64,000 nucleotides of DNA, taken from contig NZ_JALXVH010000002.1 of NCBI RefSeq assembly GCF_025149945.1, forward strand, positions 46,051 through 110,050, in the 5' to 3' direction. How positions within the stretch are numbered: the first letter of the stretch is position 1; every line of letters begins with the position of its first letter. The stretch is from Kocuria sp. p3-SID1428 (lineage in GTDB: Bacteria > Actinomycetota > Actinomycetes > Actinomycetales > Micrococcaceae). Position numbers and translations under genes: made by a program. Positions 34,474 through 44,028 of the stretch are shown in pieces. The notes below the pieces were generated by a model. The model was not told the origin of the DNA. It saw only the letters and a list, made by a program, of their open reading frames with translations, and made no database searches.

Positions 34474-34974
34474 ATGGCTTTCCCCGTACCCAGCGCACCC
34501 AAGAGACGGCCCTCCGGGCCCGTCGCTGCGCTGCCCACGGTGGAAGAGGTCTCGGCCGGCGGCATCGTCGTCGACTTCGACTCACCGGATCTGCCGGTGG
34601 CGATCATCGCCCGGATCAACCGCGGTGGCCGCCTCGAGTGGTGCCTGCCCAAGGGGCACCCGGAGAACCAGGAGACCGACGGCGTCGCCGCGGTCCGCGA
34701 GATCGAGGAGGAGACCGGGATCGCCGGGAGGGTGATCTCTCCGCTGGGCAGCATCGACTACTGGTTCTCCGTCTCCGGGCACCGCATCCACAAGACCGTG
34801 CACCATTTCCTCCTGGAGGCGGTGGGCGGCGAGCTGACCACCGAGAACGACCCCGATCACGAGGCCGTGGATGTCGCGTGGGTCAAGATCGACGACCTCG
34901 GGCGCCGCCTGTCCTTCCCCAATGAACGGCGCATCGCGGATATCGCCCGCGAGTTCATCATCCACCAGCTCTGA
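34474..34974 (+). CDS. Nudix hydrolase
   Basis: The 166-residue protein has a complete Nudix box GHPENQETDGVAAVREIEEE plus TGI (about residues 67-89), matching Gx5Ex7REUxEExGU. Such enzymes hydrolyse nucleoside diphosphates linked to other groups. Its position between cca and murJ is conserved in actinobacteria next to the origin. The exact substrate is not determined. Confidence 0.9.
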   Translation: MAFPVPSAPKRRPSGPVAALPTVEEVSAGGIVVDFDSPDLPVAIIARINRGGRLEWCLPKGHPENQETDGVAAVREIEEETGIAGRVISPLGSIDYWFSVSGHRIHKTVHHFLLEAVGGELTTENDPDHEAVDVAWVKIDDLGRRLSFPNERRIADIAREFIIHQL

Positions 34975-35056
34975 CCTCCCCTCGGGCGCCTTCCCACAGG
35001 CTGCCCGGCCCCAGCACGGGCGGCCCTCGGCGCCCGACGTCCTCGAAGGAGACCAC

Positions 35057-36712
35057 GTGGCTCGATCCGGTGCCATGTCCAGCGCCATCATGGCCTCCGG
35101 CACGCTCGTCTCGCGGATCCTGGGCTTCGTCAAGACCATCCTCATCACGGTCGCGATCGGCTCGCTGACCTCGGTCGCCGACATCTTCCAGATCGCGAAC
35201 AACCTGCCGAACTACATCTACGTGCTGGTGGCCGGCGGTGTGTTCAACGCGGTGCTGGTCCCCCAGGTGATCAAGGCCTCCAAGGCCTCCTCCGACGACG
35301 GCGCCGACTACATCTCCCGGCTGCTGACCCTGGCAGTGATCGCCCTGGCAGGCATCACGCTGGTCGTGGTGGCCTGCACGGTGCCGATCATCCGGGTCAT
35401 GACCCAGGACTGGTCGGATCAGCAGCTCGCCCTGGGCACCACGTTCGCGCTGTTCACCTTCCCGCAGATCTTCTTCTACGGCCTCTACACGGTCGTGGGC
35501 CAGGTGCTCAACGCCAAGGGCGCCTTCGGCTGGTACATGTGGGCGCCCGTCGTGAACAACATCGTGGCGATCGCCGGCCTGCTGATCTTCATCCGGCAGT
35601 TCGGCAGCTTCGCCCAGGCGGAGCACTCGCTCGAATCCTGGACCAGCTCCCAGACCCTGCTGCTGGCCGGTGTCACGACCCTGGGCGTGGCGCTGCAGGC
35701 CGTCGCCCTGTTCTGGCCGCTGCAGCGCCTCGGCCTGGGCCTGCGCCCCAAGTTCGGCTGGCGCGGCATCGGGCTCTCCCAGGCGGCCAAGCTCTCGGTG
35801 TGGACGCTGGCCACGGGCGTCGTCGCCAACCTCGCGTTCCTCGCCCTGACCCGCACCGCTTCGATCCCCACGGGCTTCCGCGAGCAGTACCTTCAGATGG
35901 ACCCGCCGCAGCACATCGCCGGCAGCGCGTCGCTGGACCAGGCGGCCATGCTCTACTCGCTGCCCCACGGCGTCATCGGCCTGTCGATCGCCACGGTCCT
36001 GTTCAACTCCATGGCAGCGGCCTCCGCCCAGGGCGACGACGAGACCCTCAAGGCCTCGCTGTCCCAGGCCCTGCGCTACTCGGGCATCGCCACGATCTTC
36101 TGCACGATGGCCATGATCGTGTTCGCCGGCCCGCTGGGCATGCTCTTCTCCGGCGGCGTCCCCGAGTCCGGTGCGGTGATCGGGCAGGTCTTCGCGGTGA
36201 TCGCGATCGGCGCCCCGTTCATGACCACGGCGTTCATGCTCGGCCGCCTCTTCTACTCCCGCGAGGACGCGCGCACCCCGTTCATGGTCCAGCTGGCTGT
36301 CTCGATCCTCACGGTCGCGGCCGCGGTGATCATCAGCCAGACCATGCCTCCGCACCTGGTCGTCTTCGCCGTGGCCGCCTGCTACGCCGGGCAGAACATC
36401 CTGATGACGCTGCTGTACCACGTGATCGCGGTGCGCACGATCGGCGACTACCGCACCGCCGAGGTCATCGACACCCACATCCGCGCGATCGCCGCTGCTC
36501 TCGTCACCGCCGTCGCGGCGACCGTCGTCCTGTACGCCATGGGCGGCTGGGACCCCGAGGGCTGGCCGTGGTCCTCGCAGCTCAGCGCCATCGGCACCCT
36601 CGCCATCGGCGGTCTCGTCAGCGCCGTGATCTACCTGTTCATGCTCAAGGTGTTCAAGCTCAAGGAGCTGCCCGAGCTGATGGCCCCCCTCACGGCGCGC
36701 CTGCGCCGCTGA
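35057..36712 (+). CDS. murJ: lipid II flippase MurJ (MVN family)
   Basis: The 551-residue membrane protein has about 14 helices and begins AIMASGTLVSRILGFVKTILITVAIG, the MVN/MurJ signature (GTLVSRILGF). It flips the peptidoglycan precursor lipid II across the membrane. The GTG at 35057 follows CGAAGGAGACCAC; the long upstream extension is unsupported. It ends after the last helix, without the kinase-like tail fused to mycobacterial MviN. A kinase-like protein is instead encoded separately 108 bp downstream. Confidence 0.92.
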   Translation: MARSGAMSSAIMASGTLVSRILGFVKTILITVAIGSLTSVADIFQIANNLPNYIYVLVAGGVFNAVLVPQVIKASKASSDDGADYISRLLTLAVIALAGITLVVVACTVPIIRVMTQDWSDQQLALGTTFALFTFPQIFFYGLYTVVGQVLNAKGAFGWYMWAPVVNNIVAIAGLLIFIRQFGSFAQAEHSLESWTSSQTLLLAGVTTLGVALQAVALFWPLQRLGLGLRPKFGWRGIGLSQAAKLSVWTLATGVVANLAFLALTRTASIPTGFREQYLQMDPPQHIAGSASLDQAAMLYSLPHGVIGLSIATVLFNSMAAASAQGDDETLKASLSQALRYSGIATIFCTMAMIVFAGPLGMLFSGGVPESGAVIGQVFAVIAIGAPFMTTAFMLGRLFYSREDARTPFMVQLAVSILTVAAAVIISQTMPPHLVVFAVAACYAGQNILMTLLYHVIAVRTIGDYRTAEVIDTHIRAIAAALVTAVAATVVLYAMGGWDPEGWPWSSQLSAIGTLAIGGLVSAVIYLFMLKVFKLKELPELMAPLTARLRR

Positions 36713-36820
36713 GGTCCTCATCGGCTCGCATGGACCCCCGAGTACACTGCGACTGACCCGCCGCTCCCTACCCCGTTCTGCCGCTGACTGCGGCGGACCC
36801 GCAGATCCACAGGAGACCTC

Positions 36821-38263
36821 GTGGCCCAGCCCATCAGCCTCGGCACCGTCCTGGGTGGTCGCTACATCGTCCTCGACGAGGTGCAGACCACTTCCGACGG
36901 CGATCACGTGCTCGGCGGCAAGGACCAGATCCTCGGCCGCGAGGTCACCATCCTCGTGCCGTCGGAGGCGCACACGGCCCGCGTGGTCGAGAACGCGCGC
37001 ACCATGGCCATCGGCGCCGTGGATGCCGATCTGCACATCCTGGACCTCGGCCAGTCCGGAGCCACGCCGTACCTGGTGACCTCGTTCGCCGCTCCCGCGG
37101 TGCTGCTCGAGGAGCTGCTGGCCGAGCCGGGCACCGTGGACGACGACACCCTCTCCGACGACATCTTCGGCCGCCCCCGCTCCTCGAGCTCGGCCGGCGC
37201 CTACATCCTCGACGACGGCGAGCCGGATGCCCCCGAGTACGAGGACACCGCCGAGCAGGACTTCGGGCGCTGGGACGATCAGGACGACATCGAGACGGCC
37301 CCGGCCGCGCCCAAGGTCGAGAAGCGCCTGGGCCGCCCGCGGCGGGCCTCCGAGGCCTCGACCCGCGCCACGCTGTTCGACCGCGCCGCCGCGGGCCGCG
37401 GCACGGAGCCGCAGCAGCGCACGCAGTCAGCCAGCGGGTCGATCGACCCCAGCTACGACGGCGACAACCGCTTCGACTCCTACGAATACGACTATCAGGG
37501 CGCCCCCGGTGGCTCATCGCGGCCCAAGGCCGAGCAGTCGCCGTCCTCCCGAGGCTCCGGCGCAGCGGCCGCCTCCACCTCCCGAGGCAGCTCGTCCGCC
37601 GGAGGCAGCTCTCAGTCCCGCCGGTCCGGCGGCAAGGGCCGGCTCGCGCTGATCTTCGTGCTGCTCCTGCTGCTGATCCTCGTGGGCGCGGGCATCGTGT
37701 TCGGCGGTCTGGGCAGGATCTTCGATTCCGGACAGGTCTTCGGCCCGGAGCGGGACAAGGCCTCCGCGTCCGCCTCTGCCTCCGCCTCGCCCACTCAGCA
37801 GCAGGTCGCAGCCCCCACCACCGTCACGCGCCTGGTGCCGGACAACCCCACCCTCATGGCCGATCAGGACTCCGCCCTGAACCAGACCATCGACGGCGAT
37901 CCCGAGACCACCTGGGTCAGCTACGGCTTCACCGGGGCCGATTTTGGCCAGCTCGTGTCCTCCGTGGCCCTGGCGGTGCGCTTCGAGGAGCCCACCCCCA
38001 TGCACGAGCTCACGATCCGGCAGGACAGCGGCACGGGCGGCGCGTTCACCGTCTACGCCTCGGACAGCCCGTCGCTCGATGGTGCCGTGGAGATCGGCCA
38101 AGGCTCGTTCGACAGCCCCGAGACCACCGTGGAGCTCTCCGACGAGGCCGCAGAGGACGATCATTCCTATCTGATCATCGAGTGGACCGAGCTGCCGAAC
38201 GTCGAGGAGCCGATCGCCGACTACTCCTACGGTCTGCGCATCGCCGAGATCGAGGTCTCCTGA
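36821..38263 (+). CDS. membrane protein with degenerate kinase N-lobe and extracellular galactose-binding-like domain (MurJ partner)
   Basis: The 480-residue protein starts with a GTG after AGGAGACCTC. Residues 8-95 resemble the N-lobe of actinobacterial Ser/Thr kinases (LGGRYIVLDEV, ILGREVTILV), but the glycine loop and the VAIK lysine are absent and no C-lobe follows. Residues 95-270 are disordered and acidic, then Ser-rich. A membrane helix at about 274-298 (LALIFVLLLLLILVGAGIVFG) precedes a discoidin-like domain at about 335-480 (ALNQTIDGDPETTWVSYG). Mycobacterial MviN has the pseudokinase and carbohydrate-binding-like domains fused to MurJ; here they appear as a separate gene. Confidence 0.75.
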   Translation: MAQPISLGTVLGGRYIVLDEVQTTSDGDHVLGGKDQILGREVTILVPSEAHTARVVENARTMAIGAVDADLHILDLGQSGATPYLVTSFAAPAVLLEELLAEPGTVDDDTLSDDIFGRPRSSSSAGAYILDDGEPDAPEYEDTAEQDFGRWDDQDDIETAPAAPKVEKRLGRPRRASEASTRATLFDRAAAGRGTEPQQRTQSASGSIDPSYDGDNRFDSYEYDYQGAPGGSSRPKAEQSPSSRGSGAAAASTSRGSSSAGGSSQSRRSGGKGRLALIFVLLLLLILVGAGIVFGGLGRIFDSGQVFGPERDKASASASASASPTQQQVAAPTTVTRLVPDNPTLMADQDSALNQTIDGDPETTWVSYGFTGADFGQLVSSVALAVRFEEPTPMHELTIRQDSGTGGAFTVYASDSPSLDGAVEIGQGSFDSPETTVELSDEAAEDDHSYLIIEWTELPNVEEPIADYSYGLRIAEIEVS

Positions 38264-38459
38264 ACCCTGCGCCGCCCATGATGCGCTGACGGGCCGTCAA
38301 GTCAGGTTGCCACGGTTGCCGGAATAGTCCCGCGGCCCTCCCGGTTATGCGGGACAGACGATGGATCACAGCGCCGACCGGCGCGCACGGTCCGCACCTG
38401 TTCCGCCCGGCAGCCGTCGGGCCGCAAGCACCGCACACGAAGGAAGAAGGACTGCGAAC

Positions 38460-39479
38460 GTGAGCCCAGACTTCAGCCCCGCGATCAGCCTCGACCTCTC
38501 CTCGAGCGCCCCGCAGGCCGCGGAGGCCGAGGCGGGTGACCCGAGCGCCACGGTGCACGAGATCGTCATCGTGGGCTCGGGCCCGGCCGGCTACACCGCT
38601 GCCATCTACGCGGCTCGTGCGAACCTCAAGCCGATCGTCCTGGCCGGGTCCGTGACCGCCGGCGGCGAGCTCATGAACACCACCGAGGTCGAGAACTTCC
38701 CCGGCTTCCAGGACGGCATCATGGGCCCCGAGCTCATGGGCACCATGCAGGCCCAGGCTGAGCGCTTCGGCGCCGACGTCCGCTACGAGGACGCACTGTC
38801 CCTGAAGCTCGACGCCGACATCAAGGAGATCACGGTGGAGGGCGGCGAGGTCCTGCGGGCCAAGGCCGTCATCCTCGCCACCGGCTCCGCCTACCGCGAG
38901 CTCGGCCTGGAGGACGAGAAGCGGCTGTCCGGCCACGGCGTCTCCTGGTGCGCCACCTGCGACGGCTTCTTCTTCCGCGAGCAGAACATCGCCGTGGTGG
39001 GCGGAGGGGACTCCGCGATCGAGGAGGCCACGTTCCTGACCAAGTTCGCCTCCAAGGTCACGATCATCCACCGCCGCGACGAGTTCCGCGCCTCCGAGAT
39101 CATGCAGCAGCGCGCCTTCGAGGACCCCAAGATCGAGATCCTCTGGAACAAGGAGGTCCTCGGCATCTCGGGCGAGTCCAAGGTCGAGGAGCTGACCCTG
39201 CGAGACACCGTCACGCAGGAGGCCTCCGCGCTTCCGGTGACCGGCCTGTTCGTGGCGATCGGCGCCGATCCCCGCACCGGCCTGTTCGCAGACCAGCTCG
39301 CGATCGATCCCGACGGCACCGTCCAGGTCGACGGCCGCTCGTCCCGGACCTCGCTGCCGGGCGTCTTCGCCGCCGGCGACGTCCTGGATCCCACCTACAA
39401 GCAGGCCATCACGGCCGCCGGCTCCGGCTGCGCCGCGGCGATCGACGCCGGGCACTACCTGGACGCCCGCGCCGGCTGA
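38460..39479 (+). CDS. trxB: thioredoxin-disulfide reductase
   Basis: The 339-residue flavoprotein has an FAD site EIVIVGSGPAGYTAAIYAARA (split as EIVIVGSGPAGYTAAIYA), redox motif WCATCDG (CxxC), NADPH site VVGGGDSAIEEA and C-terminal GVFAAGDVLD. It reduces thioredoxin, encoded 46 bp downstream. The GTG start has GAAGGAAGAAGG upstream and yields an extra 33-residue polar N-terminal leader relative to typical TrxB. Confidence 0.95.
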   Translation: MSPDFSPAISLDLSSSAPQAAEAEAGDPSATVHEIVIVGSGPAGYTAAIYAARANLKPIVLAGSVTAGGELMNTTEVENFPGFQDGIMGPELMGTMQAQAERFGADVRYEDALSLKLDADIKEITVEGGEVLRAKAVILATGSAYRELGLEDEKRLSGHGVSWCATCDGFFFREQNIAVVGGGDSAIEEATFLTKFASKVTIIHRRDEFRASEIMQQRAFEDPKIEILWNKEVLGISGESKVEELTLRDTVTQEASALPVTGLFVAIGADPRTGLFADQLAIDPDGTVQVDGRSSRTSLPGVFAAGDVLDPTYKQAITAAGSGCAAAIDAGHYLDARAG

Positions 39480-39525
39480 TCCCAGGCCCTCCCACAGACC
39501 CTCACCACCCCAGAAGGAGCACACC

Positions 39526-39852
39526 ATGAGCAACGCAGCAGCCGTCAACGAGTCCGACTTCGAGGCCGAGGTCCTCCAGTCCGACAAGCCCGTCATCGTC
39601 GATTTCTGGGCCGAATGGTGCGGTCCCTGCCGCATGGTCGGCCCGGTCCTCGACTCGATCGCCGAGGAGCACGACTCCGTGAAGGTCGTGAAGGTCAACG
39701 TCGACGACAACCAGGCCATCGCGGCCAAGTACGGCATCACGTCGATCCCGGCCGTGTACGTCTTCCACAACGGCGAGGTGGCCAAGCAGTCCATCGGCGC
39801 CAAGCCCAAGTCGGCGCTGGAGAAGGAGTTCGCCGAGTTCCTCGGCGCCTGA
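39526..39852 (+). CDS. trxA: thioredoxin
   Basis: The 108-residue protein has active site WAEWCGPCRMVGPVLD and the cis-proline motif YGITSIPAVYVF. It forms a redox pair with the upstream TrxB. The ATG follows AGAAGGAGCACACC and a perfect hairpin follows at 39869-39912. Confidence 0.97.
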   Translation: MSNAAAVNESDFEAEVLQSDKPVIVDFWAEWCGPCRMVGPVLDSIAEEHDSVKVVKVNVDDNQAIAAKYGITSIPAVYVFHNGEVAKQSIGAKPKSALEKEFAEFLGA

Positions 39853-39868
39853 TCCGCTCACTCACCCC

Positions 39869-39912
39869 ACGGCCCCCGGTCAGTTCGCAGCTGCGGCCTC
39901 ACCGGGGGCCGT
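39869..39912 (+). terminator. terminator after trxA
   Basis: ACGGCCCCCGGT (39869-39880) pairs perfectly with ACCGGGGGCCGT (39901-39912) across a 20-base loop. Confidence 0.85.
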
Positions 39913-40006
39913 CGGCGTGCTGCCTGCCTCCGATGAGGTGCACTCACGCACCGCGTACCTCTAGTATTCAAGGCATTTCCTCCGTCGACGACTCCGTAAG
40001 GTCTCC

Positions 40007-41221
40007 ATGTCCGACTCCTCCGCCGCCTCCCTGAGCCGCGGCCACAGCGACCGCCGCGTGCGCGTCCTGCGCGAGCGCCTCATGCGCGCCGGCCAGCTGC
40101 CCCAGGACACCGAGCTGAACGGTCCTCAGGCCACCGAGTTCGACGCTGCGCTGGAGACAGCGGTCAAGGCCTTCCAGCAGAGCCGAGGGCTCATCGTCGA
40201 CGGCACAGTGGGCCCGGAGACCGAGCGCAGCCTCAGCGAGGCGCAGTACACCCTGGGGGACCGCCCGCTGCAGTGGGACCGCCAGGAGCCCATGCGCGGC
40301 GACGACGTCGAGCGGCTCCAGCACAATCTGTCCCTGCTGGGCCTCTACTACGGGCACCTCAACGGCTCCTTCGAGGAGAAGACCCATCTCGCGGTCCTTG
40401 AGCTGCAGCAGAGCCTGGGCCTGGAGCGCACCGGACGGGTGGATCACCGCACCATCGAGGCGCTGGCGCGGATCAACAAGAACATCACGAACTCCAAGGC
40501 CTTCTCCCTGCGCGACTTCCACAACCTGGAGTCCGCCAACGGCGCCGTCCGCTCGCGCAGCATCGTCCTGGTGCCCAGCTCCATGATCGGCGAGCACCCT
40601 AGCCCCGCGGAGGCTCCCGCCTCAGACCGGCAGCGCAGCCGCGGGCTCTCCCTGGATGTCGCCGCACGAGCCCATGAGCTGCTCACAGACATCGGCGCCC
40701 ATCCGGTCGTCGTGACCGATCAGCCGCTGCGAGCCCCCGACGGCACCGCGGTGGAGACTGCTGAGAGCCTCCACAAGGCCCTGGAGGGCCTCCAGCAGCC
40801 CGTGGTGGTCGTGCTCGGCTGCGACTGGAACCGCTCGCCCAGCGCCGCCGGTGTGGCCTCCTACTTCTGGGGGGACTCCTACCCCCAGCAGGAGGCGCTG
40901 TCCCCGATCGGGCAGCGCGGGGCCTCGCTGATCCAGCGCGAGATGGTGGCACGGACCGGTGCCCTGGATCTCGGATGCCACGGCCGTCAGTGGATCATCC
41001 TGCGCACCACGCCGGCCCCCACGATCTTCCTGGACATGGGCTACCTCTCCAATCCGAACGAGTCCGAGGATCTGGAGCGCGGGGAGTATCGAGCGCATAT
41101 CGCTCAGGCCATCGCTGTGGGGCTGCAGCGCATGTTCGCCCAGTCGTCCCAGGATCACCCCACCGGGACGCTCAGCACCGCCGATATCGCCCGTGAGCTC
41201 GCGCGGCGCCCACAGGCCTGA
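40007..41221 (+). CDS. cwlM: CwlM-like peptidoglycan regulator (pseudo N-acetylmuramoyl-L-alanine amidase)
   Basis: The 404-residue cytoplasmic protein has no signal peptide. Two peptidoglycan-binding-1 repeats (about residues 15-75 and 95-155; LIVDGTVGPETERSL, GRVDHRTIEAL) precede an amidase_3 domain (about 180-380). The zinc-site motifs have changed. DPGHGG has become VPSSMIG, SIHAN has become VLGCDWN, and the catalytic Glu near LSNP is Asp (FLDMGYLSNPNE). In mycobacteria CwlM regulates MurA rather than cutting the wall. The same is inferred here from lost catalysis, cytoplasmic location and the conserved trxA-cwlM-parB neighbourhood. Confidence 0.87.
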   Translation: MSDSSAASLSRGHSDRRVRVLRERLMRAGQLPQDTELNGPQATEFDAALETAVKAFQQSRGLIVDGTVGPETERSLSEAQYTLGDRPLQWDRQEPMRGDDVERLQHNLSLLGLYYGHLNGSFEEKTHLAVLELQQSLGLERTGRVDHRTIEALARINKNITNSKAFSLRDFHNLESANGAVRSRSIVLVPSSMIGEHPSPAEAPASDRQRSRGLSLDVAARAHELLTDIGAHPVVVTDQPLRAPDGTAVETAESLHKALEGLQQPVVVVLGCDWNRSPSAAGVASYFWGDSYPQQEALSPIGQRGASLIQREMVARTGALDLGCHGRQWIILRTTPAPTIFLDMGYLSNPNESEDLERGEYRAHIAQAIAVGLQRMFAQSSQDHPTGTLSTADIARELARRPQA

Positions 41222-41236
41222 GCGACCGCAGACCGA

Positions 41237-41278
41237 GACAGGCTCTGCATGTGATCTAGGTCACATGCAGAGCCTGTC
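41237..41278. terminator. bidirectional terminator containing a CRP/GlxR-like palindrome
   Basis: GACAGGCTCTGCATGTGA (41237-41254) and its exact inverse (41261-41278) form an 18-bp stem with loop TCTAGG between convergent cwlM and parB. The centre reads TGTGA-N6-TCACA (41250-41265), the CRP/GlxR binding consensus. Confidence 0.88.
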
Positions 41279-41290
41279 GTCGCCTGATGC

Positions 41291-43090
41291 TCAGTTGCTC
41301 TCGTCGGACTGCTGAGCCTGCGGATCCAGCACGGAGATGATCCGGTTGAGATCCTCCACCGAGGCGAATTCGATCGTCATCCGCCCCTTGCGAGCCCCCA
41401 GGTTGATCTTCACGCTGGTGTCCAGCTTGTCCGAGAAGGCATCGGCGATGTAGTCCAGGCGCTCCCTGTGTCGCTCCTGAGCCCTGGCAGCGGGGCGGCG
41501 TCCGGGCTTGCCGCGCTTGGACAGCGAGGCCGCCTCCTCCGCAGCACGCACAGACATCCCCTCAGCCACGATGCGCTGGGCGAGCCGCTCCATCTCGGCC
41601 GGGTCCTCCAGGGCCAGAAGGGCCCGGGCATGTCCTGCCGACAGCACGCCCGCAGCCACCCGTCGCTGAACCAGCGGTGGCAGGCGCATCAGGCGCAGGG
41701 TGTTGCTGATCTGCGGCCGAGACCGTCCGATGCGCCGTGACAGCTCCTCCTGCGTGGCACCGAACTCCTCGAGCAGCTGCTGGTACGCGGCAGCCTCCTC
41801 TAGCGGGTTGAGCTGGCTGCGGTGCAGGTTCTCCAGAAGGGCGTCGCGCAGCAGGTCGTCATCCGCGGTGTCGCGGACGATCGCCGGCACAGTGTCCAGG
41901 CCAGCGCGCTGAGTTGCTCGCCAGCGACGCTCGCCCATGACCAGCTCATAAGGCGGGCCGTCGGCCTCACGAGAAGGCCGCACAACGATCGGCTGCAGCA
42001 CGCCGAGCTCACCGATGGAGTAGGCGAGCTCCGCGAGCTCGTCCTCGTCGAAGACCTGGCGAGGCTGCTTCCGGTTCGGGTGGATGCTGTCCACGGGAAC
42101 TTCGGCGAAGGCGGCGCCAGGCACCGAAGCCAGATCGGAGAGGTCCAGATCACCGTTGTCTGGCTCGTGATCTGAGCCTGTCTCAGCCGTATTCGAAGGG
42201 GCCACTTCAGCGGTTCCCGAAGCTTCCACAAAAGAGGTCCCACTCCCGGCTGCGTCCAGCGGGGACGTTCCACGTGAAACGTCCGAATTCGAGTCATTGG
42301 CCGATGCAGGTGCCGAGGCCTCGGCCGTAGCAGGAGCCGTCTCGAGCGGCGCCTGCTGTTCCACAGAAGAGGGCTCCTCGGCTGACTCCAGATGATCCGC
42401 CGCCTCATCAGGGGAATCAGCCGTGTCCGCTGAGGCCGGCGTGGGCGTGAAGAACATGTCCGACGGGCGGTTGTTGCCACCGCGATTCTGCAGCGCCGCA
42501 CCCATGTCCAGACGGGACTTCATTGCACTCTGGCGAGCACTCGCTGAGATCGCTCGACGACGTCCGGCCGTTCCACGTGAAACGGAGGCCGTCTCCGACG
42601 TTGAGGGCCCTTCTGGGGCATCGCGCACCGCGTCTTCAGCCGGCTTGGTCTCCTCTTGCGTGACTGCGGCGGCCTCTGCGGAGGCTTTGGCAGTCTTTTC
42701 CTTCTTCTTCGAGGACTTGCCGGACCCGTTCGACTTCTGCTGAGTCGCGGGAGCATCTCCCTCAGCGGTTGCCTTTTCTGCAGTGACCGCATCTGCCGAC
42801 TGGCTCTTGGCTTTGGGGCGGGAAGAGGCGGAGACGGGTGTCTTGGAGCTCGATCGCTGAGGCTTCTCAGTTCCGGTATGGTCCGGCGCTGATGCCGGCG
42901 ACGTCACCGCCGCTCCGCCATGTTCCGCCCGCGATGACGTCGCCGCCGAGGCACCGCCCTGCGCAGACGCGGAAGACGCACTGCCTGATATGGTGCTGGG
43001 ATCCGTCGGCTCCGACGCTGACTGCTCGACTGGTGCACTGGGAATCAGGGCCCCGAGACCCCTCCCGAGACCCCGCTTGCGCTCCGCCAT
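41291..43090 (-). CDS. parB: chromosome partitioning protein ParB, enlarged
   Basis: The 599-residue protein starts [20 protein letters not shown], the standard ParB/Spo0J N-terminus. A Ser/Ala/Glu/Thr-rich stretch of about 310 residues follows with no recognisable fold. The ParB core begins near residue 328: [17 protein letters not shown], the CTP-binding [12 protein letters not shown], a helix-turn-helix around [14 protein letters not shown], and a C-terminal dimer domain. Typical actinobacterial ParB has 300-400 residues. ParB loads at parS sites and spreads as a CTP clamp. Two parS sites lie inside its own extension (42267, 42570). A longer in-frame start at 43171 lacks a ribosome site. 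Confidence 0.93.
   Translation of the reverse strand: MAERKRGLGRGLGALIPSAPVEQSASEPTDPSTISGSASSASAQGGASAATSSRAEHGGAAVTSPASAPDHTGTEKPQRSSSKTPVSASSRPKAKSQSADAVTAEKATAEGDAPATQQKSNGSGKSSKKKEKTAKASAEAAAVTQEETKPAEDAVRDAPEGPSTSETASVSRGTAGRRRAISASARQSAMKSRLDMGAALQNRGGNNRPSDMFFTPTPASADTADSPDEAADHLESAEEPSSVEQQAPLETAPATAEASAPASANDSNSDVSRGTSPLDAAGSGTSFVEASGTAEVAPSNTAETGSDHEPDNGDLDLSDLASVPGAAFAEVPVDSIHPNRKQPRQVFDEDELAELAYSIGELGVLQPIVVRPSREADGPPYELVMGERRWRATQRAGLDTVPAIVRDTADDDLLRDALLENLHRSQLNPLEEAAAYQQLLEEFGATQEELSRRIGRSRPQISNTLRLMRLPPLVQRRVAAGVLSAGHARALLALEDPAEMERLAQRIVAEGMSVRAAEEAASLSKRGKPGRRPAARAQERHRERLDYIADAFSDKLDTSVKINLGARKGRMTIEFASVEDLNRIISVLDPQAQQSDESN
42267..42280. promoter_or_regulatory. parS site 1 (inside parB)
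   Basis: GTTCCACGTGAAAC is one substitution from the parS core GTTTCACGTGAAAC. It encodes VSRGT in the ParB extension. Confidence 0.85.
42570..42583. promoter_or_regulatory. parS site 2 (inside parB)
   Basis: GTTCCACGTGAAAC, identical to site 1 and also encoding VSRGT in the ParB frame. Confidence 0.85.
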
Positions 43091-43152
43091 GGACAACAAC
43101 TCCTCTACTGGACGACCCCGACAGTCTACGGAGCTGCGGCACAGTTTGGCGC

Positions 43153-43166
43153 GTTTCACGTGGAAC
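43153..43166. promoter_or_regulatory. parS site 3
   Basis: GTTTCACGTGGAAC, a one-base variant of the parS core, about 63 bp upstream of the parB start. Confidence 0.85.
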
Positions 43167-43249
43167 ATCATGCTGTTTCGCGGGTGATTCGCGTGGGGCT
43201 CCGGCTGATCACTCGCCCTGCCAGGCTGAATAGCAGTGTTCCCCGGCTT

Positions 43250-43263
43250 GTTCCACGTGAAAC
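43250..43263. promoter_or_regulatory. parS site 4
   Basis: GTTCCACGTGAAAC flanked by T and A, giving a 16-bp near-palindrome at 43249-43264. Confidence 0.88.
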
Positions 43264-43674
43264 ATCACCTGGAGGCGCGGGTTCGACAGTCCGATGTGAC
43301 TCGTGTCAGTACCTAGATCTCACCGGCTCTAGTGCACACATGTCATGCCGCCAAGTAGTCGGTTCGATGACCCACAATCGGTGCGCGCAGACCGGCGGAC
43401 GGGCGCCGAATGCCGCAGCGGGGCAGTCATGCTGACTGCATCCAGCCACTAGCCAACGGATCGCGATTGGTCGTGCGCACAAGGATCCCAGCAGACCGCA
43501 TGCCGCCAGCTTGACGATTCCACGAAATATCCGGCATTACCCGGTTTCACATGCAGGAGCGGATGCCAGCTGTGAGGCGACATCCATCCCCGGCTCGGTT
43601 CACTGCCCAAATATCTGGAGTCTGCGTCCCCCCGGAGAGGCATGGGGCTGGTCTGCACAAGGGACTCTGGGCAT

Positions 43675-43688
43675 GTTTTACGTGAAAC
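43675..43688. promoter_or_regulatory. parS site 5
   Basis: GTTTTACGTGAAAC flanked by T and A; one substitution from the core at the CACGTG centre. Confidence 0.75.
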
Positions 43689-44028
43689 ACGGTGGACGGC
43701 GCGCCCGTGAGCACGCCCGAAGCACCTCCAGAGAGCGAGCTGCTGCCTCGGTCCCTGCCTGGGAGTGCGAGATTTCACGAGCCTTGACCATCGAGGCAGA
43801 CGAGGCATCACAGCATGGCGCCGGACGTCCCTGTTCCATCGGAATCAGAAGCGCATCACCCGGTAGGGCCCTGCTTTAGGACACCCTCCCGTCGAGTCCA
43901 ACGTCCGAGCCGATGCCACCGGCTCAGCGGGTACACGCCCGTGCCCTCTACCCGCCTGCGTCTCGTGGTCATGAGGCCTGGCACTTCAGTTCGGGTGCCA
44001 GGAATCTCGCCACCTCACACCTAGCTAC

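Noticed and set aside
43091-43171. An earlier ParB start at 43171 beginning MMFHVKR through a parS site
   Set aside because: No ribosome site precedes it, while the start at 43090 has GAGGAG upstream and gives the canonical [15 protein letters not shown]-terminus.
43449-43811. A 120-codon frame and several others in the parB-parA spacer
   Set aside because: None has a recognisable domain or a credible ribosome site, and their composition does not match neighbouring genes.
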